Shown: piece after piece, positions 26,892 to 36,474 of the stretch | How the letters are laid out: every line of letters starts with the position of its first letter | How positions within the stretch are numbered: position 1 is the stretch's first letter | DNA from: Lachnospiraceae bacterium | GTDB taxonomy: Bacteria; Bacillota; Clostridia; Lachnospirales; Lachnospiraceae | Assembly: GCA_016282745.1 (NCBI GenBank) | Contig: JAEELL010000021.1 | Coordinates: 1-64,000, forward strand | Direction: 5' to 3' | Length of the DNA: 64,000 nucleotides | The notes under the pieces: model-generated | What the model was told of the DNA's origin: nothing | The model's database searches: none | The model's input: the letters and a program-made list of their open reading frames with translations, nothing else | Made by a program: the position numbers and the translations under genes

Positions 26892-27365
26892 ATGAACAAA
26901 TCAGTATCAGATTCAATTACGGAATGGACAAGATGTCTTCAGTATTCAGATATTAATGGGGCAAACAGACTCTTTGGCGGTAAGCTTATGGCGTGGATGG
27001 ATGAGGCAGCTGCCATAACTGCCCAGAGACATTGTGGCAATTATGTAACGACGGCATGCGTTGATAATCTTCAGTTTAAGAGCGGAGCATATCTGGCTGA
27101 CATAGTTGTGATAATAGCCAAAATAACTTATGTAGGCAATACTTCCATGGAGATACGTGTTGATGTTTACGTTGAAGATGTGACAAACGGTGAGAGAAGA
27201 CAAATAAACAGAGCATATTTTACTGAGGTTTGCGTTGATAAAGAGGGAAATCCGACTCAGATACAATATGGCCTTGAGATAAATAGTGAGAGCGAAAAGG
27301 CAGAGTGGGAGAGCGCTTTGAAGCGAAGAGAACTCAGGAAGCACAGAAGAGCAGAAGGTTTTTAA
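26892..27365 (+). CDS. Acyl-CoA thioesterase (hotdog fold, YciA/BACH-like)
   Basis: Cytoplasmic 157-residue hotdog enzyme that hydrolyses acyl-CoA thioesters. NGANRLFGGKLMAWMDEAAA carries the family helix with the catalytic Asp, and FKSGAYLADIV is typical of the group. It follows the aldolase gene by 23 bases with GGGAG upstream, so it is likely cotranscribed. A link to the acyltransferases (CoA recycling) is possible but unproven. Confidence 0.87.
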   Translation: MNKSVSDSITEWTRCLQYSDINGANRLFGGKLMAWMDEAAAITAQRHCGNYVTTACVDNLQFKSGAYLADIVVIIAKITYVGNTSMEIRVDVYVEDVTNGERRQINRAYFTEVCVDKEGNPTQIQYGLEINSESEKAEWESALKRRELRKHRRAEGF

Positions 27366-27388
27366 GCATATAGATAATAAACAGAGTG

Positions 27389-27448
27389 ATTATATGCAGA
27401 ACAATTATAAGTAGAAAGATTATAAGCAGAAAGATTATAATCAGAAGG
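27389..27448. repeat. 15-bp imperfect tandem repeat, about 4 copies
   Basis: Units of the form ATTATAAGCAGAAAG start at 27389, 27404, 27419 and 27434, beginning 24 bases after the thioesterase stop. Confidence 0.8.
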
Positions 27449-27478
27449 TTGAAATAAATATGACATTTAGGGTATAAT
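27449..27478 (+). promoter_or_regulatory. Sigma-A promoter for the kinase operon
   Basis: TTGAAA (27449-27454), an 18-base spacer and a perfect TATAAT (27473-27478) lie about 100 bases upstream of the next gene. Confidence 0.6.
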
Positions 27479-27579
27479 GTATCACAGTGGTATGTTATGC
27501 CCTTTTGCATTTGTGTGGTTAAGTCGCCTTGATTTAATAGCAGCAAATTAACAGTATTATTGCAAATTAGGAGCAGAAG

Positions 27580-28425
27580 ATGAGATTTATAAGGATTATA
27601 ACTACAATACTGTTTTTTGTAGTATCAGGTATTTTTTTGTATAATTTTTATCAAATTAGAATAAATGTAGATCAGACTATGCCGGAGTTTTCGGTGCAGA
27701 ATCCGGATGATGTATTTAAGGTAAGTGTTAATGCATCAGAAGAAGAACTTAGAACCGGAGTAACTGCATATGACAAAAAGGATGGAGATTTGACTTCTCA
27801 GATTACAGTTGAAGAAATTTCAAAGTTCATACAGGGGCATCAGTGTAAGATTACATATGCAGTATCTGATTCCGACAACCATATTGCCAGAGTATCAAGA
27901 ATGATAGAGTTTACTGATTATGTATCTCCTAGATTTACTTTGTCGCAGCAATTGTGTCTGTATATGGGACAGAATATTGATGCTACGGATATTATCGGAG
28001 CAGTTGATTGCTATGACAATAAGGAAAACGGTGGAGATATCACAAACAATGTAAAATTACTTTCAAGTTCCGTATCTACCAAGACGGCGGGGACTTATAC
28101 CGTGACTGCACAGGTTACAAACTCCCTTGGTGATACATCAAAACTTCAGGCTGTAGTAGTTGTAAAAGAAAAAAATAATTTAGAGCCGGTTATTCAGTTG
28201 AAGAATAATATTGTTTACATAAATAAGGGTACAGATTACAATCCATTAGACAATATTGAAAAGGTAGTTGACTACAAGGGTAACCCAATCGATGTTAAAT
28301 CAGTAAAAGTCGAGAAGACTTCAGTTGATACAAATCAGGATGGATTTTACCATGTAACATATAAATTTAAAGATTCTGAAGACAATGAAGGAAGAGGTTA
28401 TCTGACAGTTGTGGTTCTTGAATAA
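27580..28425 (+). CDS. Membrane-anchored protein with Ig-like (DUF5011-type) domains
   Basis: A 281-residue protein with one N-terminal transmembrane segment (about residues 5-24) and the rest outside. It contains repeated beta-sandwich domains. The first has VTAYDKKDGDLTSQITV and the second DCYDNKENGGDITNNV, both matching the D-x-x-D-G-D-I/L-T pattern of DUF5011/HYR-like modules. It is the first gene of the operon with the two chain-length kinases, so it may be a structural partner in export. Function unknown. Confidence 0.75.
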   Translation: MRFIRIITTILFFVVSGIFLYNFYQIRINVDQTMPEFSVQNPDDVFKVSVNASEEELRTGVTAYDKKDGDLTSQITVEEISKFIQGHQCKITYAVSDSDNHIARVSRMIEFTDYVSPRFTLSQQLCLYMGQNIDATDIIGAVDCYDNKENGGDITNNVKLLSSSVSTKTAGTYTVTAQVTNSLGDTSKLQAVVVVKEKNNLEPVIQLKNNIVYINKGTDYNPLDNIEKVVDYKGNPIDVKSVKVEKTSVDTNQDGFYHVTYKFKDSEDNEGRGYLTVVVLE

Positions 28426-28466
28426 TACAGTAAAAAAAGAGGACTTCATTGTCAGTGGGAGAAAAT

Positions 28467-29879
28467 ATGAATAATAACAGTATTTTTAATGTTAATAATA
28501 TAAATATATACAGTATTCTGAGGGATATTATCAGGAACTGGTGGGTAATTCTGATGGCTGGTATCATAGGTATAATGGCAACCTATACTGTAATCAGAAG
28601 TACATACCAGCCGGAATACACTTCTTCGGCAGTTTACGTTGTAACACCAAAAGAAAGTACTGGATACAGACGTACTGATAAACTTATAGCAAGAAATGCA
28701 ATCACTTCATTCAAGGGGCTGGTAAATCAGGATATCATGATAAAGAGAGTGGTTCATTCACTTGGAGATGTACCATGGGACGCAACTGTCGTAGTTGAGA
28801 ACACCGATGAGACCAATATTATGACTATGAAGGTTACATCGCCAAGTCCAATGGAGTCCTTTTTAATAATCAGATACATAATGAAGAACTACGGTGATTT
28901 ATCGCAGTACCTCAATGAGGATGCAATTTTTGAAGAACTTAAGGCTCCAAAGATTGCCGAGTATCCGGATAATGCAACTGTTGCAAGGTACAAATCTCTG
29001 ATGGCAGGAGGAATTGCGGCATTACTGATGATGGCGCTTGTGGCATTTTTGAGTATTCTCAGAGATACGGTGAAGACTGACTATATGTTTGAAAATCAGT
29101 TGGGGACAGTTCATTACGGAACTATCGGTCATGAAAAAAAGAATAAGACTTTTAAGGCAAAGATTAAAAATAATGTAAAGAGTATTCTTATTACCAGTCC
29201 AATTATTAGCTTCAACTTCATAGAAGCTATAAATAATGTGCGTGTTAAGATGGAATATGAGCATGAACGTAGGGAGAATAAGAATGTATTCATGATTTCC
29301 AGCGCCTGCGAGAATGAAGGAAAGAGTACTGTTGCAGTAAATCTGGCACTTTCCCTTGTAAGGGAAGGAAAGTCAGTTATTCTTTTAGATGGAGATCTCA
29401 GAAAACCTGCCTTGTACAAACTTCTCGACATTAAGAAAGAAAATGTTGTTGATTATATAGAACTTCTTCAGGGTAAAAAGACATTGGAAGAAGTCATTTG
29501 TCGCGAACAGATTAAAGGTCTTGGAATAGTTATGTCGTGCAAGGGACATTCAAGTTCATACGAGTATGTCAAATCTGAAGCGATGAGAGATTTGGTTAAT
29601 ACACTGTCTAAGATGGCAGATTATGTTATTGTTGATACACCGCCAATGGCGATGATTTCAGATGCTGAAGCTATGGCAGATATGGTAGATTTTACATTGC
29701 TGGTAGTGCGACATGATTTCAGTTTTAAGTATGATGTTAGAAATAGTATAAATATTCTGGAAGATGCAAATTCCAAATTCCTTGGTTGCATACTAAATGA
29801 TTTCAAGAATATATCTGTGCCAAACGGTAACAGGGATTACGCTAAATACAATCAGATAATGGAGGTGCAGCATGGATAA
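28467..29879 (+). CDS. Wzz/BY-kinase fusion, first copy (chain-length determinant tyrosine kinase)
   Basis: A 470-residue co-polymerase controlling polysaccharide chain length. The N-terminal Wzz domain lies between two membrane helices (about residues 22-45 and 170-195). The cytosolic BY-kinase domain has Walker A ACENEGKST, Walker A' ILLDGDLRKP and Walker B VIVDTPP. The C-terminus has only two tyrosines (RDYAKYNQ), not a full cluster. ATG 28467 with GTGGGAG upstream is used. It overlaps the next gene by 8 bases. Confidence 0.9.
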   Translation: MNNNSIFNVNNINIYSILRDIIRNWWVILMAGIIGIMATYTVIRSTYQPEYTSSAVYVVTPKESTGYRRTDKLIARNAITSFKGLVNQDIMIKRVVHSLGDVPWDATVVVENTDETNIMTMKVTSPSPMESFLIIRYIMKNYGDLSQYLNEDAIFEELKAPKIAEYPDNATVARYKSLMAGGIAALLMMALVAFLSILRDTVKTDYMFENQLGTVHYGTIGHEKKNKTFKAKIKNNVKSILITSPIISFNFIEAINNVRVKMEYEHERRENKNVFMISSACENEGKSTVAVNLALSLVREGKSVILLDGDLRKPALYKLLDIKKENVVDYIELLQGKKTLEEVICREQIKGLGIVMSCKGHSSSYEYVKSEAMRDLVNTLSKMADYVIVDTPPMAMISDAEAMADMVDFTLLVVRHDFSFKYDVRNSINILEDANSKFLGCILNDFKNISVPNGNRDYAKYNQIMEVQHG

Positions 29880-31620
29880 TAATACACAGGAAAATGTTGA
29901 AGAACTGAGTATTGCTGATATGCTGGACAAGATTATTGCCGGCGTGATTCAGTTCTGGTGGTTATTTTTTATACTTATTATTATGTTTGGTGCACTGGGA
30001 TATAAGAGAGCAAAAGCTACATATGTCCCTATATATAGTTCAAAAGCAACTATTTCCATTACAGCTCCAACTTACAGTGGAGACAAGGATTTGTCCCGTA
30101 CCAATGATGAAGAACTTGCAAAAGAACTGGGAGTATCCTTTAATTATCTGATAAATAATGACTTGTTTTATGAGGTAATAAGAAAGGATATGGGGGTTCC
30201 ATATCTCAATGGACAGATATTATCTTCAGTACTGGAAGGAACTAATATCCTGACATTGGAGGTTCAAAGTTCAAATCCTGATGATGCATATAATATTCTT
30301 CTTTCAGTAATGAAGAATTATTCCAGTGTGGCGCAGTTTGTTTTGGGAGATACCAAACTTACTGTATTAGAGGAACCTACAGTTCCTACAAAAGCAATCA
30401 ATCCGTTTTCTTTTTATAGAACTATGATTATTTTTGTTTTGGTAGGAATTGCTATAGCGATGATTCCTGTGGTGATTTTCGGATTCTTTGTAAAGACAAT
30501 TCAGTCGAGAGAAGATATTGAGGATTACATAAGTCTTAAGTGCTACGGTGCATTACCAAATGCAATGGTTCCAAAATTAAAAGAAGATGGTACAAAAGAG
30601 ACAATTAAGAAACCATCAATGTATAAACGAATAATATGTTCTGTCAGCAGAAATGCCAGAGTGAGAGAACAGGATAAAGACAGTGGAAAGCAGCTGATTC
30701 TTGACAAAAAGATTGGCTTTAGATACTTAGAGGCTATTAGAAGTATTAGTACAAGAATTGAGAAAGACATGCAGAGCAATGATTATAAAGTGCTCCTTGT
30801 TACAAGTACCCTGCCTAAAGAGGGAAAGAGCACATTTTCTGTAAATCTTGCACTTACATTGTCCAAGTTTGGAAAAAGGGTAATGCTTATTGATGGTGAC
30901 CTAAGAAATCCATCACTTAGAGAACTTTCGGGAGTGAAGGGCATATCTTACGATATGAAAGAGTTTCTCGATAAAAAAGTAAGTCTCAAAGATGCACTTA
31001 TGAATATTGCCGATACAAGAGTGGTTTTGATTGCAGCGGATAAGCCAACGCCGAATCCAATAGAGCACATTAACTCAACAAAGATGGAAAATATCCTTGA
31101 ACAGTGTAAAGCAGTTGCCGATTACGTTATTATCGACGCACCGGCATGTTCCGGAGTTGCAGATGCAGTTGCACTTTCAAAGTATGTTGATGCATCTGTA
31201 TATGTTGTCAGGGAAGATTTTGCAAAAGTTAATACCATATTGGATGTTCTTCAGGAATTGTCATATACAAAAAAGCCGATTATGGGAAGTGTACTGAATG
31301 ACAGTATCGGTGTCATAGGTTTGAATTACGGCTATGGAAGAGGCTATGGTTATGGCAGAGGCTACGGCTATGGTTACGGCCACGGTTACGGTTACGGCTA
31401 TGGCTATGGATATGGATATGGCTATGGTTACGGCCACGGTTACGGAAAGGGCTATGGAGGTTCTTACGGTTACGGTGAAAGTGAATATGAAAAAGTTAAT
31501 GACACTGAATTCATGGCTAAGGAGCGAAAGACAGCAAAGCGAATAGTCATAAGTAATGAATCCATAGAAAGACCTCAGGACAAGGAAGATGAGAAGCAAT
31601 CTCCATCTGATGGAAATTAA
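29872..31620 (+). CDS. Wzz/BY-kinase fusion, second copy, with Gly-Tyr-rich tail
   Basis: A 582-residue chain-length determinant kinase with the same plan as its upstream neighbour: two membrane helices flanking the Wzz domain, then a kinase with Walker A TLPKEGKST, Walker A' MLIDGDLRNP and Walker B VIIDAPA. Residues about 484-541 form a tail of GY dipeptides with 19 tyrosines, broken by Arg, His and Lys, and then an acidic end. Such tails are the autophosphorylation site of BY-kinases, but this one is far longer than the usual cluster of a few tyrosines. GGAGGTG precedes ATG 29872. Confidence 0.92.
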   Translation: MDNNTQENVEELSIADMLDKIIAGVIQFWWLFFILIIMFGALGYKRAKATYVPIYSSKATISITAPTYSGDKDLSRTNDEELAKELGVSFNYLINNDLFYEVIRKDMGVPYLNGQILSSVLEGTNILTLEVQSSNPDDAYNILLSVMKNYSSVAQFVLGDTKLTVLEEPTVPTKAINPFSFYRTMIIFVLVGIAIAMIPVVIFGFFVKTIQSREDIEDYISLKCYGALPNAMVPKLKEDGTKETIKKPSMYKRIICSVSRNARVREQDKDSGKQLILDKKIGFRYLEAIRSISTRIEKDMQSNDYKVLLVTSTLPKEGKSTFSVNLALTLSKFGKRVMLIDGDLRNPSLRELSGVKGISYDMKEFLDKKVSLKDALMNIADTRVVLIAADKPTPNPIEHINSTKMENILEQCKAVADYVIIDAPACSGVADAVALSKYVDASVYVVREDFAKVNTILDVLQELSYTKKPIMGSVLNDSIGVIGLNYGYGRGYGYGRGYGYGYGHGYGYGYGYGYGYGYGYGHGYGKGYGGSYGYGESEYEKVNDTEFMAKERKTAKRIVISNESIERPQDKEDEKQSPSDGN

Positions 31621-31633
31621 AGAAAATTGAAGA

Positions 31634-31672
31634 AAAAAAGTAGGAGATGCATAAGCAAATCCTACTTTTTTT
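31634..31672. terminator. Bidirectional terminator between the kinase operon and the Lrp-type gene
   Basis: AAAAAGTAGGA (31635-31645) pairs with TCCTACTTTTT (31660-31670), with A and T runs on either side, serving two convergent genes. Confidence 0.88.
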
Positions 31673-31706
31673 AAAACTATAATTTAAAAACAATCATTGT
31701 TGTCTG

Positions 31707-32165
31707 TTATTCTTCAATTTGTTGAACCGGAATACCGCGGTGTTCAACAGAAGTTGAGAAAACAATCTGAGTTTTTGTACTGCCGAATTTCTGTAAATCG
31801 CCAATAAAATGATCCAGTTCATCAGTGCTTTTAAACATTACCTCAATAAGCATTGAATAATCACCTGTAACGCAGTTACATTCAACGACGTTATTACAAC
31901 TCTTTATGTAAGGATAAAAGTCGGCTTTCTGTCCCGGCTTAACTTCTAAATTGATAAATGCCTTAATGTGATAACCAAGTTCGGCAGGATTGAGTCTGGC
32001 GTTGTAACCAAGAATTATACCTGCTTTTTCGAGTCTTTCAATTCTGGCCGATACGGCGGGTGAAGACAGGAAAACCTGATTGGCAATTGCTTTTAGGGGG
32101 ATACGGGCATTGTCATGTAACAAATTAATAATCTGTTCATCGATATGATCTAATTCGTGCTTCAT
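31707..32165 (-). CDS. Lrp/AsnC family transcriptional regulator
   Basis: A 152-residue regulator. The N-terminal winged HTH reads LDHIDEQIINLLHDNARIPL and VSARIERLEKAGIILGY, and the C-terminal RAM/ligand domain has INLEVKPGQ and CNCVTGDYSMLIEV. It probably responds to an amino acid and may act on its own promoter or the divergent gene. The start ATG at 32165 has AAAGGAGT upstream on the minus strand. Confidence 0.93.
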   Translation of the reverse strand: MKHELDHIDEQIINLLHDNARIPLKAIANQVFLSSPAVSARIERLEKAGIILGYNARLNPAELGYHIKAFINLEVKPGQKADFYPYIKSCNNVVECNCVTGDYSMLIEVMFKSTDELDHFIGDLQKFGSTKTQIVFSTSVEHRGIPVQQIEE

Positions 32166-32226
32166 ATACTACTCCTTTCATATTATTCAGTCCTAATGTA
32201 TCAATCCTGAAATTAATACATTAGAC

Positions 32227-32255
32227 AGTATAACATATTGTGATGATATAGTAAA
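32227..32255 (-). promoter_or_regulatory. Candidate promoter of the Lrp-type gene
   Basis: On the minus strand TTTACT, a 17-base spacer and TATACT (genomic 32255 down to 32227) lie 62 bases before the start codon. Confidence 0.42.
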
Positions 32256-32394
32256 AGGCAAAATCTTACAGTTGTATTGATAATTCGTAAAAAATACACA
32301 TTTTATTTGATTTATTTTATATAATGTATTAAAATAAATCAGAGTATTGAAAAATGACAGATATGCAAATTTACATATAGTCGAGGAGAAGAAT

Positions 32395-32808
32395 ATGGTA
32401 GAGAAACAGAAGTTATTTGAAGTTTTATCAGTAATTGATAAAGTTTTAAAAGTATTCGGAATAGTTTGGATAGTTATTAATTTAATTGGAATTGTTACTG
32501 CAGGAAGTCTCGCAGGTGGATTTCTTAAATTCCTTTCTACAGCGATAATACTTGGAATTGTTGCATTTTTGTATTATTACTATTGTATTGCAACAATATA
32601 CAAAGTTGAGAAAAAAGAAGACGGAATAAAGTTATATGCATACTCAAAAACATATGATTTTCCAATTGGTTACTCTATTGAAGATGGAGAACAGAATCAT
32701 GTTATAGCATATGAGAAGACAAAACTTATCCTTCCAAAGAAGAATATGTTTTTTGTAATCAGTGGAGTAGCTTTTACGAATGAAGATTTTAGAGAGTTAT
32801 TCTTATAA
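32395..32808 (+). CDS. Small membrane protein of unknown function
   Basis: A 137-residue protein with two hydrophobic segments in the first 65 residues (FGIVWIVINLIGIV and LGIVAFLYYYYCI). A cytosolic beta-rich tail follows (KEDGIKLYAYSKTYDFPIGY). I do not recognise the family. ATG 32395 is used because GAGGAG precedes it by 7 bases; the longer TTG frame from 32347 lacks a ribosome site. It is monocistronic, ending in a strong terminator. Confidence 0.65.
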   Translation: MVEKQKLFEVLSVIDKVLKVFGIVWIVINLIGIVTAGSLAGGFLKFLSTAIILGIVAFLYYYYCIATIYKVEKKEDGIKLYAYSKTYDFPIGYSIEDGEQNHVIAYEKTKLILPKKNMFFVISGVAFTNEDFRELFL

Positions 32809-32861
32809 TTATAAAAATGAAGTATTTGTAATATTTCGAATAAATAATTGAATTTGAATGG

Positions 32862-32900
32862 GATGTTGTACAATTAAGTTTTTTGTACAACATCTTTTTT
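32862..32900 (+). terminator. Rho-independent terminator
   Basis: GATGTTGTACAA (32862-32873) pairs perfectly with TTGTACAACATC (32883-32894), followed by six T. Confidence 0.92.
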
Positions 32901-33005
32901 GATTACTCGGTGAGAAAAATATAGGGACAAAAGTAATAAAAAAGTGTTATAATATTAATAGTTTACATCGGACAATTGAATTATGAAAAGACGGAGGTGA
33001 CAGGT

Positions 33006-35033
33006 ATGGAGTATTTGTTGTTACTGGCCCCGATTGCCGGTGCACTTGCACTTATTTTTGCATTTATAAAAACTGCTGTTATTTCAAAAGCGCCGGTCGG
33101 AAATGAGCGCATGAAAGAGATAGCAGATGCCATTGCCGAGGGTGCAAAGGCCTTTTTGTATGCAGAGTACAGGATACTGATATTTTTTATATTTATCCTT
33201 TTTGCGGTAATAGGTTTTGGAGTTAACTGGATTACAGCCATCTGCTTTTTGGTGGGAGCTGTTTTTTCTACCATGGCAGGTTATTTTGGAATGAATGTTG
33301 CCACAAAAGCAAATGTAAGGACTGCAAAAGCAGCAAAAGACGGTGGAATGAATAAGGCACTTAAGATTGCGTTCTCCGGTGGAGCTGTTATGGGATTGTC
33401 GGTAGTGGGACTAGGTATTTTAGGACTTGGCTGTATTTTTGCAATTGTATATTTTAGGCATGGTGGTGACGTGACGCCGGAGTCAATCAGCATTCTTACC
33501 GGATTTAGTTTAGGAGCATCCTCCATTGCGCTGTTTGCCAGAGTTGGTGGTGGAATTTATACCAAAGCCGCAGATGTTGGGGCAGATCTGGTTGGAAAAG
33601 TTGAGGCGGGAATACCGGAAGATGATCCGAGAAATCCTGCAGTTATAGCAGATAATGTTGGGGATAACGTTGGAGATGTAGCCGGTATGGGGGCAGACTT
33701 GTTTGAGAGTTATGTCGGTGCACTGGTGTCTGCCATTACCCTTGGACTGGTTACCACTGCAGTTGAGAGCAAAATAGAACTGGGGGGAGCAGTGTTCCCA
33801 CTGGTACTTGCTGCAATAGGTATCGTCGGTTCGATTATTGCTACTTTCTTTGTAAGAGGAAAAGAAGGATCAGATCCGCAATTTGCGTTGAATATCGGAG
33901 AATATACGGCATCGGTTATTGTGATAATTGCTTCCTTTGTACTCAGCAAGTGTTTCTTTGGAACATATAATGCCTTTGCAGCCATTGTTGCAGGGCTTGC
34001 AGTGGGAGTGATAATCGGAAAAATTACGGAAATATATACATCTGAAAAGCATGGAAGCGTAAAAGAGATTGCAAAGAGTTCCAATACAGGTGCTGCAACA
34101 AATATTATCAGCGGTCTGTCTGTTGGTATGAAGTCTACATGTATGCCGATAGTTGTAATCGCCATGGGTATTCTTATGGCACATTATTTCTGCGGTATGT
34201 ATGGAATTGCACTTGCTGCAGTAGGAATGCTCTCAACGACGGGGATGACCGTAGCAGTTGACGCATACGGACCTATTGCAGATAATGCAGGTGGAATTGC
34301 TGAAATGTCAGAACTGGATGAGTCTGTCAGAAACATAACTGACAAGTTGGATGCAGTTGGAAATACAACAGCGGCTATTGGCAAAGGATTTGCCATTGGA
34401 TCTGCTGCACTTACGGCATTGTCATTGTTTGTTTCTTTTGCAGAGACAGCAGGAATTTCAAAGGATGGAATTAATATTTTAGATCCAAGAGTTGTTGTGG
34501 GACTGTTTGTTGGAGGCATGCTTCCGTTTATGTTCTCAGCTCTTACTATGTCGTCTGTAGGAAAGGCTGCAAACAAGATGATAGAGGAAGTGAGAAGACA
34601 GTTCAGGGAACAGCCGGGTATTCTTAAGGGCACTGAGAAACCGGATTATAAAACCTGTGTATCAATATCAACCACTGCAGCTTTACATGAGATGATAGTT
34701 CCGGGAGTACTTGCGGTATTATCACCGCTGGCAATGGGATTTTTACTCGGCTCTAAGGCTCTTGGCGGAATGCTTGCAGGTTCTCTTGTGAGTGGAGTAA
34801 TGATGGCTATATTCATGGCAAACGCAGGCGGAGCGTGGGACAACGCCAAGAAATATATAGAAGGTGGTGCTGAAGGAGGAAAAGGAAGTGAACCTCATAA
34901 GGCGGCAGTAGTTGGTGACACTGTAGGAGATCCTTTCAAAGATACTTCCGGACCTTCAATCAACATACTTATCAAACTTATGACTATTGTATCTCTTGTG
35001 TTTGCAGGAGTATTTGGTGCCGGATTATTATAG
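33006..35033 (+). CDS. hppA: Membrane-bound ion-pumping pyrophosphatase, K+-dependent type
   Basis: Integral membrane pump of 675 residues with about 16 helices that couples pyrophosphate hydrolysis to H+ or Na+ export. The pyrophosphate site is intact: [13 protein letters not shown] followed by [20 protein letters not shown] (about residues 188-226). The C-terminal site shows [10 protein letters not shown] and [35 protein letters not shown] has Ala and Gly where K+-independent enzymes have Lys and Thr, so it should be K+-dependent. Whether it pumps Na+ or H+ is not decided here. ATG 33006 is chosen for GGAGGTGAC upstream. Confidence 0.95.
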   Translation: MEYLLLLAPIAGALALIFAFIKTAVISKAPVGNERMKEIADAIAEGAKAFLYAEYRILIFFIFILFAVIGFGVNWITAICFLVGAVFSTMAGYFGMNVATKANVRTAKAAKDGGMNKALKIAFSGGAVMGLSVVGLGILGLGCIFAIVYFRHGGDVTPESISILTGFSLGASSIALFARVGGGIYTKAADVGADLVGKVEAGIPEDDPRNPAVIADNVGDNVGDVAGMGADLFESYVGALVSAITLGLVTTAVESKIELGGAVFPLVLAAIGIVGSIIATFFVRGKEGSDPQFALNIGEYTASVIVIIASFVLSKCFFGTYNAFAAIVAGLAVGVIIGKITEIYTSEKHGSVKEIAKSSNTGAATNIISGLSVGMKSTCMPIVVIAMGILMAHYFCGMYGIALAAVGMLSTTGMTVAVDAYGPIADNAGGIAEMSELDESVRNITDKLDAVGNTTAAIGKGFAIGSAALTALSLFVSFAETAGISKDGINILDPRVVVGLFVGGMLPFMFSALTMSSVGKAANKMIEEVRRQFREQPGILKGTEKPDYKTCVSISTTAALHEMIVPGVLAVLSPLAMGFLLGSKALGGMLAGSLVSGVMMAIFMANAGGAWDNAKKYIEGGAEGGKGSEPHKAAVVGDTVGDPFKDTSGPSINILIKLMTIVSLVFAGVFGAGLL

Positions 35034-35103
35034 TGGGATAAACGACTATCATTAATTGCATTGATGTATGATAGTAATAAATGAAATGAATTAATAAATA
35101 ATT

Positions 35104-35166
35104 ATGCACAGTCAGGTGATCAGGGTGAAGTGTCAGACAAAAAGATTAGTTGGCTGTGCATTTTTT
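35104..35166 (+). terminator. Probable terminator after hppA
   Basis: ATGCACAG (35104-35111) pairs with CTGTGCAT (35154-35161) and is followed by TTTTT. The loop is long (42 bases), so the fold is less certain. A second inverted repeat, ACTATCAT/ATGATAGT, lies just after the hppA stop. Confidence 0.5.
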
Positions 35167-35252
35167 GTGTGTTTTGAAGTATAATAATAACAGTTAAAAT
35201 ATCAAGTGATAAAAACTGTTGATATTAATATAAGAAGATGAGGTGGACTGAC

Positions 35253-36368
35253 ATGTGGTTTTATTATTTGGTCGCATATTTCTTTATTTACTCATTTCTC
35301 GGCTGGTGCCTGGAGGTGACATATCAGGGTGTGGCTAAGGGACAATTGATTAACAGAGGATTTTTAAACGGGCCGGTATGTCCGATATATGGATTTGGAA
35401 TGGTAGGAGTTTTGACACTGCTGTCACCGGTAATAGATAACAAGTGGCTTTTGTTCTTTGGAGGAATAATAATTGCAACGGTAATAGAGTTGTTTGGGGG
35501 ATGGATTTTGGACAAACTGTTTCATATGCGATGGTGGGATTATTCAGAGGAACCCTTTAATCTGAAGGGATATATATGTCTTAAATTCTGTATTTTGTGG
35601 GGAATTGCGGTTGTATTTGCAGTTAGATATTTTCATGCTATAGTTTACAAGTTGGTTGCCCATGTGCCTTTTTATCTTGGAGTATTTATATTGATTGTAT
35701 GTGCGATAGCAATGATTTGCGATTTGATTGTTACATACAAGACTGTTATTGGCATTACAAGAGATATTAAGGAAATAGAGCGAGTGGCAAAAGTACTTCA
35801 CGAAATAAGTGATAATCTTACACAGAAAGTTGGAAAGACTGCAATTGAAGCGGCAGAGAAGAGTGATGAACTAAAAGAGAGTGTCACCGAAATGGGAGAT
35901 GAACTGAAAGAGAGTGTCACCGAAATCAGCGATGGATTAAAAGAGAGTGTCACCGAAATCAGCGATGGCTTGAAAGAGAGCGTTACAGGAATCAGCGATG
36001 GCTTGAAAGAGAATGTTGCGGAATTTGGTGATGATTTCAAGGAAGGATTCTCTGAAATTAGGGGCAGCATGAAAGAAGAATTACTGGAATTTAGCAGGAG
36101 TGTATACAAGAAGAGCGACGCATTTAAGATTGAATTTATAGAATTTGGTAAAAATATATCAAAGAAAAGTGATGATTTTAAAAATGGAATGTCAGATGTG
36201 AGAACAGAGTTTGCAAAAGCGCTTAACAGGAAATATGACGCACTTACGAAGAGGGTTATGGTGAATTCAAAAAGAATGTCGAGAGCATTCCCTAAGTGGC
36301 ATATTAGCGGACAGACAAAAAGAATTGAAGATTACATAAAAAATATGCGCTTTACCTTCAAGAAGTAG
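35253..36368 (+). CDS. CmpB-like (putative ABC-transporter permease, PF06541-type) membrane protein with an 11-residue repeat coil
   Basis: A 371-residue protein. The first 160 residues hold about five membrane helices with FFIYSFLGWCLEVTYQ, GFLNGPVCPIYGFG and WDYSEEPFNLKGYICLKF, the signatures of the family annotated as ABC_trans_CmpB. The long cytosolic tail carries about six 11-residue units of the type DGLKESVTEIS (nt 35869-36066) and further helical sequence, which suggests a long coiled coil. ATG 35253 is chosen because GAGGTGG precedes it. No ABC ATPase is nearby, so transport is unproven. Confidence 0.72.
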   Translation: MWFYYLVAYFFIYSFLGWCLEVTYQGVAKGQLINRGFLNGPVCPIYGFGMVGVLTLLSPVIDNKWLLFFGGIIIATVIELFGGWILDKLFHMRWWDYSEEPFNLKGYICLKFCILWGIAVVFAVRYFHAIVYKLVAHVPFYLGVFILIVCAIAMICDLIVTYKTVIGITRDIKEIERVAKVLHEISDNLTQKVGKTAIEAAEKSDELKESVTEMGDELKESVTEISDGLKESVTEISDGLKESVTGISDGLKENVAEFGDDFKEGFSEIRGSMKEELLEFSRSVYKKSDAFKIEFIEFGKNISKKSDDFKNGMSDVRTEFAKALNRKYDALTKRVMVNSKRMSRAFPKWHISGQTKRIEDYIKNMRFTFKK

Positions 36369-36378
36369 GGCAAAATTA

Positions 36379-36407
36379 TTGCGATTAGCAGATATTGATT
36401 GTATAAT
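36379..36407 (+). promoter_or_regulatory. Sigma-A promoter for pyrB-pyrI-argF
   Basis: TTGCGA (36379-36384), a 17-base spacer and a perfect TATAAT (36402-36407) lie 68 bases before pyrB. Confidence 0.55.
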
Positions 36408-36429
36408 GTTACATGTCGGAAAGAAAAAG

Positions 36430-36450
36430 ATTAATCACATGATTAATGTG
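36430..36450 (+). promoter_or_regulatory. Palindromic site in the pyrB leader
   Basis: ATTAATCA-CA-TGATTAAT (36430-36447) is a perfect 8-bp inverted repeat, and CACAT/ATGTG (36436-36450) is a second one overlapping it. It lies just downstream of the promoter, in the position of an operator. It has no resemblance to a PyrR anti-terminator, and no T run follows. Confidence 0.4.
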
Positions 36451-36474
36451 AAATATACATACTAGGAGAAGTAT

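Noticed and set aside
31261..31599. Minus- and plus-strand frames overlapping the Gly-Tyr tail
   Set aside because: They are alternate-frame readings of a low-complexity codon repeat inside the kinase gene.
36408..36474. PyrR attenuator or other riboswitch before pyrB
   Set aside because: Only short palindromes are present; there is no terminator, anti-terminator or conserved PyrR-binding loop.
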